From Mycolicibacterium grossiae (GTDB taxonomy: Bacteria > Actinomycetota > Actinomycetes > Mycobacteriales > Mycobacteriaceae), in NCBI RefSeq assembly GCF_008329645.1, contig NZ_CP043474.1:496001-560000 (forward strand): a DNA stretch of 64,000 nucleotides, given 5' to 3'. Below, one piece after another: positions 9,312 through 19,015 of this stretch. Position 1 is the first letter of the stretch, and every line of letters starts with the position of its first letter. The position numbers were made by a program, and so were the translations under genes. A model generated the notes under the pieces. It saw only the letters and a list, made by a program, of their open reading frames with translations, did not search any database and had not been told where the DNA came from.

Positions 9312-10343
9312 TCAGACGAGTGCAGCCAGGTCGCGGATCTGCTCGGACGAGCGCGCCCCGACCACCATCATCGTGACGCCGGACGCCTCCCACGCCTTGA
9401 TCTGTTCCTTGACGAACTCGAGGTCGCCCACGATGGCGGAGTCGTCGACGAGTTCGTCCGGGATCACCGCTGCCGCCTGGTCCTTGCGGTCGCTGCGGAA
9501 CAGCGCGGTCACCTCGTCGACCACCTCGGAGTAGCCCATCCGGCGGTAGACGTCGGCATGGAAGTTGGTGTCCTCGGCGCCCATGCCGCCCATGTAGAGC
9601 GCGAGGTGCGGCTTCATTAGCTCCATCACGCCGGCCCGGTCGTCGGTGACCACCACCTGGGCCGTCGCACAGATCTCGAACGTCTCGCGCGTGCGGCGTG
9701 CGCCCGGGCGGGCGAACCCCTCGTCGAGCCACTCGTTGTACATGTCGGCGATGCGCGGCGAGTAGAAGATGGGCAGCCAGCCGTCGCAGATCTCGGCGGC
9801 CAGCGCGACGTTCTTGGGACCCTCCGCGCCCAGCATGACGGGGATGTCGGCGCGCAGCGGGTGGGTGATGGGCTTGAGGTTCTTGCCGAGACCGGTGGTG
9901 CCCTCACCGGAGCGCGGCAACGGGTAGTGCGGGCCGTCGCTGCGCACCGGGGCTTCGCGCGCCCACACCTGACGCAGGATGTCGACGTACTCGCGCGTGC
10001 GGGCCAGCGGCTTCGGGAACGTCTGGCCGTACCAGCCCTCCACCACCTGCGGCCCGGAGACGCCGAGGCCGAGGACGTGCCTGCCGCCGGACAGGTGGTC
10101 GAGCGTCAGTGCCGCCATCGCGCACGCCGTCGGGGTGCGCGCGGAGAGCTGGATGACCGACGTGCCGAGGCGCATGCGGGTGGTCTCGCGCCCCCACCAC
10201 GCCAGCGGGGTATAGGCGTCCGAACCCCACGCCTCGGCGGTGAAGACGGTGTCGAAGCCGACCTCCTCGGCGGTCGCGACGAGTTCCGCGTGGTTGGTCG
10301 GTGGCTGTGCGCCCCAGTACCCGAGCTGCAGACCGAGCTTCAT
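9312..10343 (-). CDS. F420-dependent LLM-class oxidoreductase (Rv3520c-type)
   Basis: A 343-residue luciferase-like TIM-barrel protein. Seen: MKLGLQLGYWG at the N-terminus, GFDTVFTAEAWGSDAYTP, and the GTSVIQLSARTP/LDHLSGGRHVLGLGVSGPQ segments typical of the F420-dependent branch (glucose-6-phosphate dehydrogenase/Mer-like). It matches the position of M. tuberculosis Rv3520c. Divergent from the DUF35-ltp4-ltp3 operon across 70 bases with a KstR box. The cofactor is inferred from subfamily; the substrate is presumably a steroid intermediate but is not known. Confidence 0.8.
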   Translation of the reverse strand: MKLGLQLGYWGAQPPTNHAELVATAEEVGFDTVFTAEAWGSDAYTPLAWWGRETTRMRLGTSVIQLSARTPTACAMAALTLDHLSGGRHVLGLGVSGPQVVEGWYGQTFPKPLARTREYVDILRQVWAREAPVRSDGPHYPLPRSGEGTTGLGKNLKPITHPLRADIPVMLGAEGPKNVALAAEICDGWLPIFYSPRIADMYNEWLDEGFARPGARRTRETFEICATAQVVVTDDRAGVMELMKPHLALYMGGMGAEDTNFHADVYRRMGYSEVVDEVTALFRSDRKDQAAAVIPDELVDDSAIVGDLEFVKEQIKAWEASGVTMMVVGARSSEQIRDLAALV

Positions 10344-10390
10344 CGACGCCTACTTTCCCGGGCACCAGGACCCGTGGTTGCCACGATTCT

Positions 10391-10404
10391 TAGAACCTGT
10401 TCTA
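10391..10404. promoter_or_regulatory. KstR operator between the LLM oxidoreductase and the DUF35-ltp4-ltp3 operon
   Basis: TAGAACCTGTTCTA has both KstR half-sites perfect. It ends 9 bases before the GTG of the DUF35 gene and begins 47 bases from the LLM start. No Shine-Dalgarno sequence fits between operator and GTG, so the right-hand transcript may have a very short leader or none. Confidence 0.9.
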
Positions 10405-10413
10405 CTCGATGCC

Positions 10414-11424
10414 GTGAGTGCCAGCCAAAGCAGCCCGGCCAGTATCGATGAGCATCAGCCGCCCCTTTCGGCCCCGCTGAAACTGTCTTTCGACTACACC
10501 CGTTCAGTAGGTCCCGTCCTTGGCCGCTTCTTCACCGAACTCCGCGGACGACGCGTCGTCGGCGTGCGCGGCTCGGACGGCCGAGTCCTCGTGCCGCCTG
10601 CCGAATTCGATCCGGTCACCTACGAGCGGCTGACGGAGATCGTACCGGTGGACAGCGTCGGCACGGTGCTGTCGTGGACGTGGCAGCCGGAGCCGCTGGA
10701 GGGCCAACCGCTGCAGCGCCCGTTCGCGTGGGCGCTCATCCGGCTCGACGGCGCGGACACCCCGCTGCTGCACGCCGTGGACGCCGGCTCGGCCGAGGAG
10801 ATCAGCACCGGTGCACGCGTGCGCGTGCACTGGGCCGACGAACCGGTCGGCGCCATCACCGACATCGCGTACTTCACGCTGGGCGACACCGCCGAGGACG
10901 TGCCCGATGCGACGGCCGACGAGCGCGACCCGGTCACCATGCTGGTGGTGCCGACGTGGATCGAGATCCAGCACACCGCGTCGCTGCCGGAGAGCACGTT
11001 CCTGCGGGGGCTCGAGCAGGGCAAGCTACTGGGGGCGCGCACCGCCCGTGGCCGCGACGGACAGCCCGGCAAGGTGTACTTCCCGCCGAAGGAGGCCGAT
11101 CCGGCCACCGGGCTCGCACTCGACGAGTTCGTCGAGCTGCCGGACAAGGGCACCGTCACGACGTTCGCGATCATCAACATTCCATTCGCCGGGCAGCGCA
11201 TCAAGCCGCCCTACGTCGCCGCCTACGTGCTCCTCGACGGCGCCGACATCCCGTTCCTGCACCTGGTCACCGAAATCGAGGCCACCGAGGTGCGGATGGG
11301 CATGCGGGTCGAGGCGGTGTGGAAGCCCCAGGAGGAGTGGGGTCTCGGCATCGACAACATCGACCACTTCCGGCCCACCGGCGAACCCGACGCCGACTAC
11401 GAGACCTACCGCCACCACCTGTAG
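10414..11424 (+). CDS. Tandem DUF35 OB-fold protein, partner of Ltp4/Ltp3 (Rv3521-type)
   Basis: A 336-residue protein with two DUF35 units. Each has a degenerate rubredoxin-like segment (GRVLVPPAEFDP; GKVYFPPKEADP) followed by an OB-fold (LDGADTPLLHAVDA; LDGADIPFLHLVTE). No cysteine occurs anywhere, so the usual zinc ribbons cannot bind metal. GTG at 10414 is chosen because the frame upstream crosses the KstR box and no ATG lies nearby. It ends 4 bases before ltp4. In the Ltp2-ChsH2 steroid aldolase a DUF35 domain is needed for thiolase-fold activity, so this protein probably serves Ltp3/Ltp4 in the same way (inference). Confidence 0.8.
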   Translation: MSASQSSPASIDEHQPPLSAPLKLSFDYTRSVGPVLGRFFTELRGRRVVGVRGSDGRVLVPPAEFDPVTYERLTEIVPVDSVGTVLSWTWQPEPLEGQPLQRPFAWALIRLDGADTPLLHAVDAGSAEEISTGARVRVHWADEPVGAITDIAYFTLGDTAEDVPDATADERDPVTMLVVPTWIEIQHTASLPESTFLRGLEQGKLLGARTARGRDGQPGKVYFPPKEADPATGLALDEFVELPDKGTVTTFAIINIPFAGQRIKPPYVAAYVLLDGADIPFLHLVTEIEATEVRMGMRVEAVWKPQEEWGLGIDNIDHFRPTGEPDADYETYRHHL

Positions 11425-11428
11425 AGGA

Positions 11429-12496
11429 ATGACTGTGACCGATCGCGATGTCGCGGTGGTGGGGTTCGCCCGCGCCCCGCACGTGCGCCGCACCGATGGC
11501 ACCACCAACGGCGTCGAGATGCTGATGCCGTGCTTTCACCAGCTGTACTCCGAACTCGGCCTGAAGCAGACCGACATCGGCTTCTGGTGCTCCGGGTCGT
11601 CGGACTACCTTGCCGGCCGGGCCTTCTCGTTCATCTCGGCCATCGACTCGATCGGCGCGGTGCCGCCGATCAACGAGTCGCACGTCGAGATGGACGCGGC
11701 ATGGGCGCTGTACGAGGCCTACATCAAGATCCTCACCGGCCAGGTGGACACCGCGCTGGTGTACGGCTTCGGCAAGTCGAGTGCGGGCGTGCTGCGCCGC
11801 ATCCTGGCGCTGCAGACCGACCCCTACACCGTCGCGCCGCTGTGGCCGGACTCGGTGTCCCAAGCCGGCCTGCAGGCGCGCTTCGGGCTCGACGCCGGGA
11901 AGTGGACCGCCGAGGACATGGCGCAGGTGGCGCTCGACTCCTTCGCCGTGGCCGAGCGCACCGACCGGGAGCCGCCGGCCAGCAGCATCGACGAGTTGCT
12001 CGACCGGCCGTACTTCGCGGATCCGTTGCGCCGTCACGACATCGCGCCGATCACCGACGGCGCGGCGGCGATCGTGCTGGCCGCCGGCGACCGCGCCCGC
12101 GAGCTGCGGGAGCGACCGGCGTGGATCTCCGGGATCGAGCACCGCATCGAGACGCCGGTGCTGGGCGCACGCGACCTGACGACGTCCACGTCGACCGCGG
12201 CATCGGCCGCGGCGGCCACCGGTGGCGACGCCGGCTCGATCGAGGTGGCCGAACTGCACGCGCCGTTCACCCACCAGCAGCTGATCCTCACCGAGGCCAT
12301 CGGCCTGGGCGGTGACACCCGGGTGAACCCCTCCGGTGGCGCGCTCGCGGCCAACCCGATGTTCGTCGCGGGCCTGGAGCGGATCGGCTTCGCCGCGCAG
12401 CACGTCTTCGACGGCTCGGCGCAGCGGGTGCTCGCCCACGCCACCAGTGGTGCTGCGCTGCAACAGAATCTCGTCGCCGTGCTGGAAGGAAAGTAG
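11429..12496 (+). CDS. ltp4: Thiolase-like lipid-transfer protein Ltp4
   Basis: A 355-residue thiolase-fold protein. ATG at 11429 follows GAGGA directly after the preceding stop. The position of the thiolase nucleophile cysteine reads INESHVEMDAAW, so it is not a working thiolase. Ltp3 and Ltp4 are needed for C-24-branched sterol side-chain degradation in Rhodococcus and are thought to be aldol-lyases. The segment aligned with the catalytic tyrosine region of Ltp2 (YDHFTPYTL) reads LHAPFTHQQL here, and the other tyrosine region reads PVLGARDL; both tyrosines are absent. Second gene of the DUF35-ltp4-ltp3 operon. Confidence 0.88.
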   Translation: MTVTDRDVAVVGFARAPHVRRTDGTTNGVEMLMPCFHQLYSELGLKQTDIGFWCSGSSDYLAGRAFSFISAIDSIGAVPPINESHVEMDAAWALYEAYIKILTGQVDTALVYGFGKSSAGVLRRILALQTDPYTVAPLWPDSVSQAGLQARFGLDAGKWTAEDMAQVALDSFAVAERTDREPPASSIDELLDRPYFADPLRRHDIAPITDGAAAIVLAAGDRARELRERPAWISGIEHRIETPVLGARDLTTSTSTAASAAAATGGDAGSIEVAELHAPFTHQQLILTEAIGLGGDTRVNPSGGALAANPMFVAGLERIGFAAQHVFDGSAQRVLAHATSGAALQQNLVAVLEGK

Positions 12497-12498
12497 TC

Positions 12499-13674
<1,176 letters not shown>

Positions 13675-13734
13675 GCCCCGCCGTACTCGTCACACTCGGG
13701 GCGGCGGAGGCGTCGGGGGCCTTCGCCGCTCCGC

Positions 13735-15018
13735 TCAGTCGCCGAGGATGTTGTCCCGCAGCGTCTTTCCCGGGTACCGCGTGCGGTAGCGGCCCCGGCG
13801 CTGCAGTTCGGGCACCACCAGGTCGACGAACTCCTCGAAGCAGCCCGGCGTGTAGGTGGCGAGCAGCATGAACCCGTCCGCGCCGCCGTCGTCGAGGAAC
13901 TCCTCGAGCTGGTCGGCGACACTCGTCGGGGCGCCGATCACCTGCGGCATCGAGAAGCGGAAGGCGTAGGTGTCTGCGGCCTCGGCGATGGTGACCGCAT
14001 CGCCGGCGCCGGAGGCCACCAGCGCGTCCTTGACGCCCTGGATACCCGGTACCGGGATCTCGTCGAGCGGCGTGCGCGGGTCGAACGTCGAGAAGTCGAC
14101 GCCGAGCTGACCGGATAGCATCGCCAGCGACGCTTCCGGTCGCAACAGCGACCGCAGGTACTCCGCCTTCTCGTGCGCCTCGGAATCCGTCGAGCCGACG
14201 ATCACCTGAGCGCCGTAGTAGAGCTTCACCGTCTCCGGATCGCGGCCGGCCTCGCCGACGCGCCGACGGATGTCGTCGGAGTAGGCGCGCATCGACTCGA
14301 CCGTCGGCTGGATCGCGAAGACGGCCTCGGCGATCGACGCGGCGAACGCCCGGCCCTGCTCGCTGGCGCCCGCCTGCCACAGCACCGGCCGGCCCTGCGG
14401 TGATGGCGCCACGAAGTGCCGCCCGCGACAGCGGAAGTGCTTGCCCTCGAACACCACTTCGCGGATCTTCTCCGGGTGCGCGTACACCCCGGTGGCGCGG
14501 TCGGCGACGATCGCGTCGGGCTGCCACGAGTCCCAGAGTTGGCAGCACAGGTCGACGTACTCGGCGATGCGCTCGTAGCGGACGGAGCGGTCGGGCATCT
14601 CCTGGCCGTAGGCGGCGAACTCCGACGGCGAATAGGAGCCGACGATGTTCCAGGCGATGCGGCCGCCGGAGAGGTGGTCGAACGTCGACAGCCGCCGCGC
14701 CATCGAATAGGGATGCTCGAACGCCGTCGAGAGCGTGATGCCGACCCCCAGATGCGTCGTCGCACCCGTGATGATCGGCGTCAGCGCGGCCGGCTCGTGC
14801 GTCGGGGCCTGCACCGCGTAGCGCATCGTGGCGTCCGAGGAGTCCTCGAACGAGTTGTACGGCGCCAGTTCGTCGGCGAGGAACACCGCGTCGAAGAGTC
14901 CGCGCTCCAGCGTCCGGGCCAGGTGCTCCCAGTACGCCGGCGCGGCGTAGTCCCAGCCGACCTTGTCGAGCGGGTGACGCCACATGCCCACCGAGTGACT
15001 ACTCACCCCGTGCTGCAT
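13735..15018 (-). CDS. NtaA/SnaA/DszA-type flavin monooxygenase (LLM), copy A
   Basis: A luciferase-like monooxygenase of the NtaA/DszA subfamily, 427 residues from ATG 15018. Seen: FDHLSGGRIAWNIVGSYSPSEF, GRPVLWQAGASEQGRAFAA and the C-terminal TYTPGCFEEF segment. This subfamily uses FMNH2 from a separate reductase to oxidise sulfonates, polyaminocarboxylates and similar compounds. The homologous frame continues upstream as TRQAHFLAF, matching the first strand of copy B (KMHLLGF), but the only codon available there is CTG at 15048; the true start is therefore uncertain. Last gene of the symporter operon, beside its paralogue. No cognate reductase is in the window; substrate unknown. Confidence 0.8.
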   Translation of the reverse strand: MQHGVSSHSVGMWRHPLDKVGWDYAAPAYWEHLARTLERGLFDAVFLADELAPYNSFEDSSDATMRYAVQAPTHEPAALTPIITGATTHLGVGITLSTAFEHPYSMARRLSTFDHLSGGRIAWNIVGSYSPSEFAAYGQEMPDRSVRYERIAEYVDLCCQLWDSWQPDAIVADRATGVYAHPEKIREVVFEGKHFRCRGRHFVAPSPQGRPVLWQAGASEQGRAFAASIAEAVFAIQPTVESMRAYSDDIRRRVGEAGRDPETVKLYYGAQVIVGSTDSEAHEKAEYLRSLLRPEASLAMLSGQLGVDFSTFDPRTPLDEIPVPGIQGVKDALVASGAGDAVTIAEAADTYAFRFSMPQVIGAPTSVADQLEEFLDDGGADGFMLLATYTPGCFEEFVDLVVPELQRRGRYRTRYPGKTLRDNILGD

Positions 15019-15049
15019 GAACGCCAGGAAGTGTGCCTGCCGCGTCAGC

Positions 15050-16372
15050 TCAGTACTCCTGGAGGCTTTCCCGGAGCGTCGTGCCGGGGTAACGGGTGCG
15101 GAAGCGGCCGCGGCGCTGCAGTTCGGGCACCAGCAGCTCGGTCATGTCGTTGAAGCAACCCGGCGTGTCGGTCGCCAGCATCATGAATCCGTTGCAGCCA
15201 CCCTCGTCGACGTACTGCTCCATCTGGTCGGCCACGTCTGCCGGCGTGCCGACCGCGACCGGCGCGCCCATCGACACCCCGTAGATCTGGGCGGCCTCGC
15301 GCACCGTCACCGGAGCGCCGTCCTTCGCCTCGAGGATCGCGTCGAACAGGCCGCGGATGCCCTGCACGTCGGCATCGACGACGTTGTCGTCGAGATCCAG
15401 GGTGGAGAAGTCGAACCCGGTGTGGCCGGAGAGGATTCCCAGCGCGCTCTCGATCTGGACCTTCTCGACGAACTCGGCGTAGCGGTCGTTGGCGCGCCCC
15501 TTGTCGCGGTCGATGATGGTCTGCAGCCCGTAGATCAGCTTCACCGACTCCGGATCGCGGCCGGCGTCGCTGGCCCGGGTGCGGATGTCGTCGGCATAGG
15601 CCCGCATGCTCTTGGGCGTCGGGAAGATCCCGAACACGGATTCGGCGTGCTTGGCGGCGAATTCGCGGCCCTGCTCCGACGATCCGGCCTGCCACAGCAC
15701 CGGTCGCTTCTGCGGTGACGGGGCGACGAAGTGGCGGCCCTTGGACTGGAAGAACTCGCCCTGGAAGTCGACCTCGCGCACCTTGGCCGGATCGGCGAAG
15801 ACCCCGTTCTCCCGGTCGTAGACGATGGCGTCGTCATCCCAGGAGTCCCACAGCTGATACAGCAGCTGCATGTACTCCTCGACCACCTCGTAGCGCTTGT
15901 CGCGCGGGGTCAGGTTCTCCTTGCCCATCGCCTGGAACTCGCTCTTGGAGTAGGACGTGACGATGTTCCAGCCGACCCGGCCGCCGGTGAGGTGATCCAG
16001 CGTCGAGAGTTGCCGGGCCATCATGTACGGCGGCACGAACGAGGTCGACAGCGTGATGCCGATGCCGAGGTGCTGGGTGAAGGCGCCGACGATCGGCACG
16101 ACGCTGGCCGGTTCGTGCACCGGACACTGCCCGGCGAACTTCACGACGGGATCGGAGTTGCCCTTGTAGGTGGTGTACGGCGCCAACTCGTCGGCGATGA
16201 ACATCGCATCGAACAGGCCGCGTTCCATGGTGCGGCCGAGATCGCGCCAGTACTCCGGGCGCGACCAGTGGTAGCCGACCTTGTCGCGGGGGTGGGCCCA
16301 CATCGTGGACGCGTGGTTCATCACGCCGTGCTGGACGAACCCCAGCAGGTGCATCTTCGTCTTGTCGGTCAT
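15050..16372 (-). CDS. NtaA/SnaA/DszA-type flavin monooxygenase (LLM), copy B
   Basis: A 440-residue paralogue of the neighbouring gene. Seen: LGFVQHGVMNHASTMWAHP, LDHLTGGRVGWNIVTSYS, KRPVLWQAGSSEQGREFAA and TDTPGCFNDMTELLVPELQRRGRFRTRYPG. The two copies can be read side by side over almost their whole length, pointing to an old tandem duplication. Its start overlaps the end of the small membrane-protein gene by 4 bases (ATGA), tying it to the symporter operon. A flavin reductase must be supplied from elsewhere. Substrate unknown; import by the adjacent symporter is a reasonable guess. Confidence 0.82.
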   Translation of the reverse strand: MTDKTKMHLLGFVQHGVMNHASTMWAHPRDKVGYHWSRPEYWRDLGRTMERGLFDAMFIADELAPYTTYKGNSDPVVKFAGQCPVHEPASVVPIVGAFTQHLGIGITLSTSFVPPYMMARQLSTLDHLTGGRVGWNIVTSYSKSEFQAMGKENLTPRDKRYEVVEEYMQLLYQLWDSWDDDAIVYDRENGVFADPAKVREVDFQGEFFQSKGRHFVAPSPQKRPVLWQAGSSEQGREFAAKHAESVFGIFPTPKSMRAYADDIRTRASDAGRDPESVKLIYGLQTIIDRDKGRANDRYAEFVEKVQIESALGILSGHTGFDFSTLDLDDNVVDADVQGIRGLFDAILEAKDGAPVTVREAAQIYGVSMGAPVAVGTPADVADQMEQYVDEGGCNGFMMLATDTPGCFNDMTELLVPELQRRGRFRTRYPGTTLRESLQEY

Positions 16373-16692
16373 GTGGTGCTCCTGCGGTCGATGAGGAAGG
16401 CGGTGGCTACGGCCACCGCGGAACCGATCGCGAGAACCGCGGGGATGTACCAGAACACGCTGCTCACCCCCAGCAGCGCGATCACTGCGGTGGACACCGC
16501 GACGGCGCCGAGCGCCTTCCAGGTGAAGGTGTTCGCGTCGCCGATCTCGTCGGTCGACAGGTCGTCGGGCCGACCGGATTCGGCGAGCGCGAGTACGTCG
16601 CGGCGCACCCGGAAGAACGCCTGCACGCCGAGCGTGACGTAGGCGGCGCCGACGACGACGCCGACCACGACCGCGATCCAGAACGCGATCAT
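16369..16692 (-). CDS. Small membrane protein linked to the sodium:solute symporter
   Basis: A 107-residue protein with an N-terminal hydrophobic helix (IAFWIAVVVGVVVGAAYV, residues 2-19), a charged stretch to about 55, and a hydrophobic C-terminal region (about 57-100) that fits two helices. It overlaps both neighbours by 4 bases (ATGA at each end). Small multi-pass proteins often accompany SSS-family transporters, as YjcH does ActP; that is the likely role here. It occupies roughly the place of the M. tuberculosis membrane-protein gene Rv3524, but I see no basis to call it an orthologue. Confidence 0.7.
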   Translation of the reverse strand: MIAFWIAVVVGVVVGAAYVTLGVQAFFRVRRDVLALAESGRPDDLSTDEIGDANTFTWKALGAVAVSTAVIALLGVSSVFWYIPAVLAIGSAVAVATAFLIDRRSTT

Positions 16693-18200
16693 CGGACCGG
16701 ATCCGGATCGCCGGCGCGCGCCTCGGCCACCTCGGCCGGCGCCTCGGTCAACGCCTCGCCGCGTCCCCGCAGTGACGCGAAATCGAATGTCTGCCTGGAC
16801 AACAGGCTGATGCCGACCGCGGTCACGAGTGAGATGGCCTCCAGGGTGACGATTCCTTGCAGTTCCCCGACGTACTGGCGCACGGGGTAGCCGACGGCGA
16901 TGGCCAGTACCAGGCTGGTCACGAATGCCGTGGCGGTCATGCGGCGCCAGAAGATGGCCAGCGCCAGCGGGATGATGAGCGCCGCCTTGAGGAAGTACAC
17001 GGTGTTCACCAGCTCGACGTAGTCGATTCCGGAACTGACGACGATGCCGCCGATGACGCCGGCGATGATGATCGAACTCTTCGTCCAGCGAAACAGCGAC
17101 TTCTGCGCGATGTCGGGCTTGGCCCGCTTGAGGATGTCGACGGCCACCACCGACGACAGGGCGGAGAACGCCCCATCGATCGAGGAGTAGCAGGCGTTGA
17201 GGATGATCAGCACGTACAGCGCCACCAGGATGATCGGCAGCCCCAGGTGGCTGACGACGTACGGGCCGATGCCGCCGGGGCCGGCGCTGCCGAGGTCGTC
17301 GACGTCGACGCCGAAGCCCAGCCCGACCAGGCCGAGCAGGCCCAGCACGATCGGGATCGGGTAGAACCACATGCCCGCCCATACGAAGGTGCGGCCCATG
17401 GTCGCGGGCTTGAGCGCCCACGCCTTCTGCCAGAACGTCTGATCGGCCATCGTCGAGGCGAGCAGGCCCAGCGACAGCGAGATACCGAACCCGGCCGCGG
17501 CCTGACCGTCGAACGCGTTCAGGGTGTTCGGGCCCGCCTCACCGACCTTCTGGAACACCAGTTCGGGTCCGCCGACCTTGGCCAGGACGTAGAGCACGAC
17601 GATCGCCGCGGGCACCGTGATGAGCAGGGTGTTGAACGTCGCGGTGATCGCCGAGGTCCACAGGCCGCCGAAGTAGGAGTAGACGGTGACGGTGGCCAGC
17701 GTGATGACCAGGACGACGGTCGGGTTGATGCCGAAGACGACGCCCATCACCAGCACCACGCCGAACAGGTTGATGAAGATCTCGGCGAGCAGCCCCAGCA
17801 GCATCGCGATCAGCGCGATGGTGGTGGCCGGCTTGTTCTGGAAGCGCTCGCGGATGAACTCGACGATCGTGTAGCCGGCGGGCATCTGCCGGCGCAGCCG
17901 CAGGGCGAACGGCACCATCACCATCACGGCCAGGCCGTTGGGCACGACGAACCAGATCAGCCCCGAGGTGCCGAAGGAGAAGGCCTGCGCCGAACTCATC
18001 ATCACTGCCATCGACCAGGTCCACACGGCGATGACGGAGCCCACGCCGAAGCCGAAGCCGATGCGGCGGTCGGCGATCACGAAGTCGTGGGTGTTCTTGA
18101 CCATCGAGCGGACGGTGAAGGCCACGGCGAACATGAAGGCGCCCAACCCGAGCATGAGGACGAAGCCCAGTACGGGAGAGAGATTGGATGGGTGGAACAC
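16689..18200 (-). CDS. Sodium:solute symporter (SSS) family transporter
   Basis: A 503-residue protein with about 13 hydrophobic segments, first near residues 8-28. Seen: MPAGYTIVEFIRERF and the inner helices of the SSS/LeuT fold (EIFINLFGVVLVMGVVFGI; LNACYSSIDGAFSALSS). GTG at 18200 is chosen because AGGAGG lies 4 bases before it and translation then begins just before the first membrane helix; the longer frame upstream is arginine-rich and unlikely to be protein. First gene of a four-gene operon with the small membrane protein and two flavin monooxygenases. No KstR palindrome was seen in the 184 bases upstream. Substrate unknown. Confidence 0.82.
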   Translation of the reverse strand: MFHPSNLSPVLGFVLMLGLGAFMFAVAFTVRSMVKNTHDFVIADRRIGFGFGVGSVIAVWTWSMAVMMSSAQAFSFGTSGLIWFVVPNGLAVMVMVPFALRLRRQMPAGYTIVEFIRERFQNKPATTIALIAMLLGLLAEIFINLFGVVLVMGVVFGINPTVVLVITLATVTVYSYFGGLWTSAITATFNTLLITVPAAIVVLYVLAKVGGPELVFQKVGEAGPNTLNAFDGQAAAGFGISLSLGLLASTMADQTFWQKAWALKPATMGRTFVWAGMWFYPIPIVLGLLGLVGLGFGVDVDDLGSAGPGGIGPYVVSHLGLPIILVALYVLIILNACYSSIDGAFSALSSVVAVDILKRAKPDIAQKSLFRWTKSSIIIAGVIGGIVVSSGIDYVELVNTVYFLKAALIIPLALAIFWRRMTATAFVTSLVLAIAVGYPVRQYVGELQGIVTLEAISLVTAVGISLLSRQTFDFASLRGRGEALTEAPAEVAEARAGDPDPVR

Positions 18201-18384
18201 ACGGCCTCCTGCGACCACGACGAGCGCGAGCGGCCTCGCGCGCGCACGGCAGCGCATCGTCGCGGCTGCCGGACCGCGAAAGCCTGGCATCGCACCGACG
18301 TGGCAGGAAGCCTTCGGATCACCACGAGTCCAGCAGTGGCGGTCGCGCGCCGAAAGCCGCTAGGCGCCGCTCCCCGACGCCCCG

Positions 18385-18918
18385 TCAGGGCTGCTGGATC
18401 TCTCCCAGCCCGGCACGGTACCGGTCGGCGAGGCCCTGATAGGTCGCCGACGACATGTTCACCCAACGCTCGGCGCCGGTGCCGGCGATGGGGCCGCGGA
18501 CGGTCGCGGGCGAGCCCGCGACGAACACCTCGTCGGGGATCTTGGTCTCTCCGGTGACCAGTGAGTGCGCTGCGATCAGGCTGCGTCGTCCGATCACGGC
18601 GCCGTCGAGGACGGTAGCGCCGTTGGCGACGACCGCCTCCTTGCCGATGTGCGCGCCGTGGATGACGCAGCAGTGCGCGACCGTGGCGCCCGGTCCGACG
18701 TCGGTGGGGATGCCGGGTGGGGCGTGCAGCACGCTGCCGTCCTGCACGTTCGCGCCCTCGCGGATGATGATCGGGGCGAAGTCGGCACGCAGCACGGTGT
18801 TGAACCACACCGAGGCACCGGCCTCCACGTGCACGTCACCGATCAGCGTGGCAGTCGGTGCGACGAAGGCCTCCGGGCTCACCACCGGCGAGCGGCCCTC
18901 GAAGGAATAGAGCGGCAT
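18385..18918 (-). CDS. Gamma-carbonic anhydrase-like left-handed beta-helix protein (Rv3525c-type)
   Basis: A 177-residue hexapeptide-repeat protein, in the position of M. tuberculosis Rv3525c. Seen: repeated isoleucine/valine turns (ATLIGDVHVEAGASVWFNTVL) and the three zinc-ligand histidine regions VLHAPPG, TVAHCC and VIHGAHIG, all retained. Gamma-class carbonic anhydrases and the related PaaY/CaiE proteins share this pattern; PaaY-type members hydrolyse off-pathway thioesters, which would suit a CoA-ester pathway. Divergent from kshA across a KstR box. Activity is not proven by sequence. Confidence 0.82.
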   Translation of the reverse strand: MPLYSFEGRSPVVSPEAFVAPTATLIGDVHVEAGASVWFNTVLRADFAPIIIREGANVQDGSVLHAPPGIPTDVGPGATVAHCCVIHGAHIGKEAVVANGATVLDGAVIGRRSLIAAHSLVTGETKIPDEVFVAGSPATVRGPIAGTGAERWVNMSSATYQGLADRYRAGLGEIQQP

Positions 18919-18972
18919 CGTCCGGTTATACCGCAGCGAGGTGGCCCGCGTTGCGCCGTCGGGGGCTAAAAC

Positions 18973-18986
18973 TGTAACGTGTTCTA
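18973..18986. promoter_or_regulatory. KstR operator between the gamma-CA-like gene and kshA
   Basis: TGTAACGTGTTCTA keeps the core AAC-GT-GTT and a perfect right arm; the left arm has two changes. It lies 29 bases before the kshA GTG and 54 bases before the divergent gene. Confidence 0.85.
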
Positions 18987-19015
18987 GTTAGAAGCCAAGG
19001 AACGGGAGGCCCACC

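Noticed and set aside
13675..13702. Possible hairpin GCCCCG/CGGGGC after ltp3
   Set aside because: Six-bp stem with a 16-base loop; too weak to call a terminator in 70 percent GC DNA.
13735..18200. Mobile element or genomic-island origin for the symporter-monooxygenase operon
   Set aside because: No transposase, integrase, tRNA or flanking repeat was seen, and base composition matches the neighbours.
16857..18557. 566-codon frame opposite the symporter
   Set aside because: Antisense to a membrane protein; gives a polar His/Asp-rich chain, typical of such complements.
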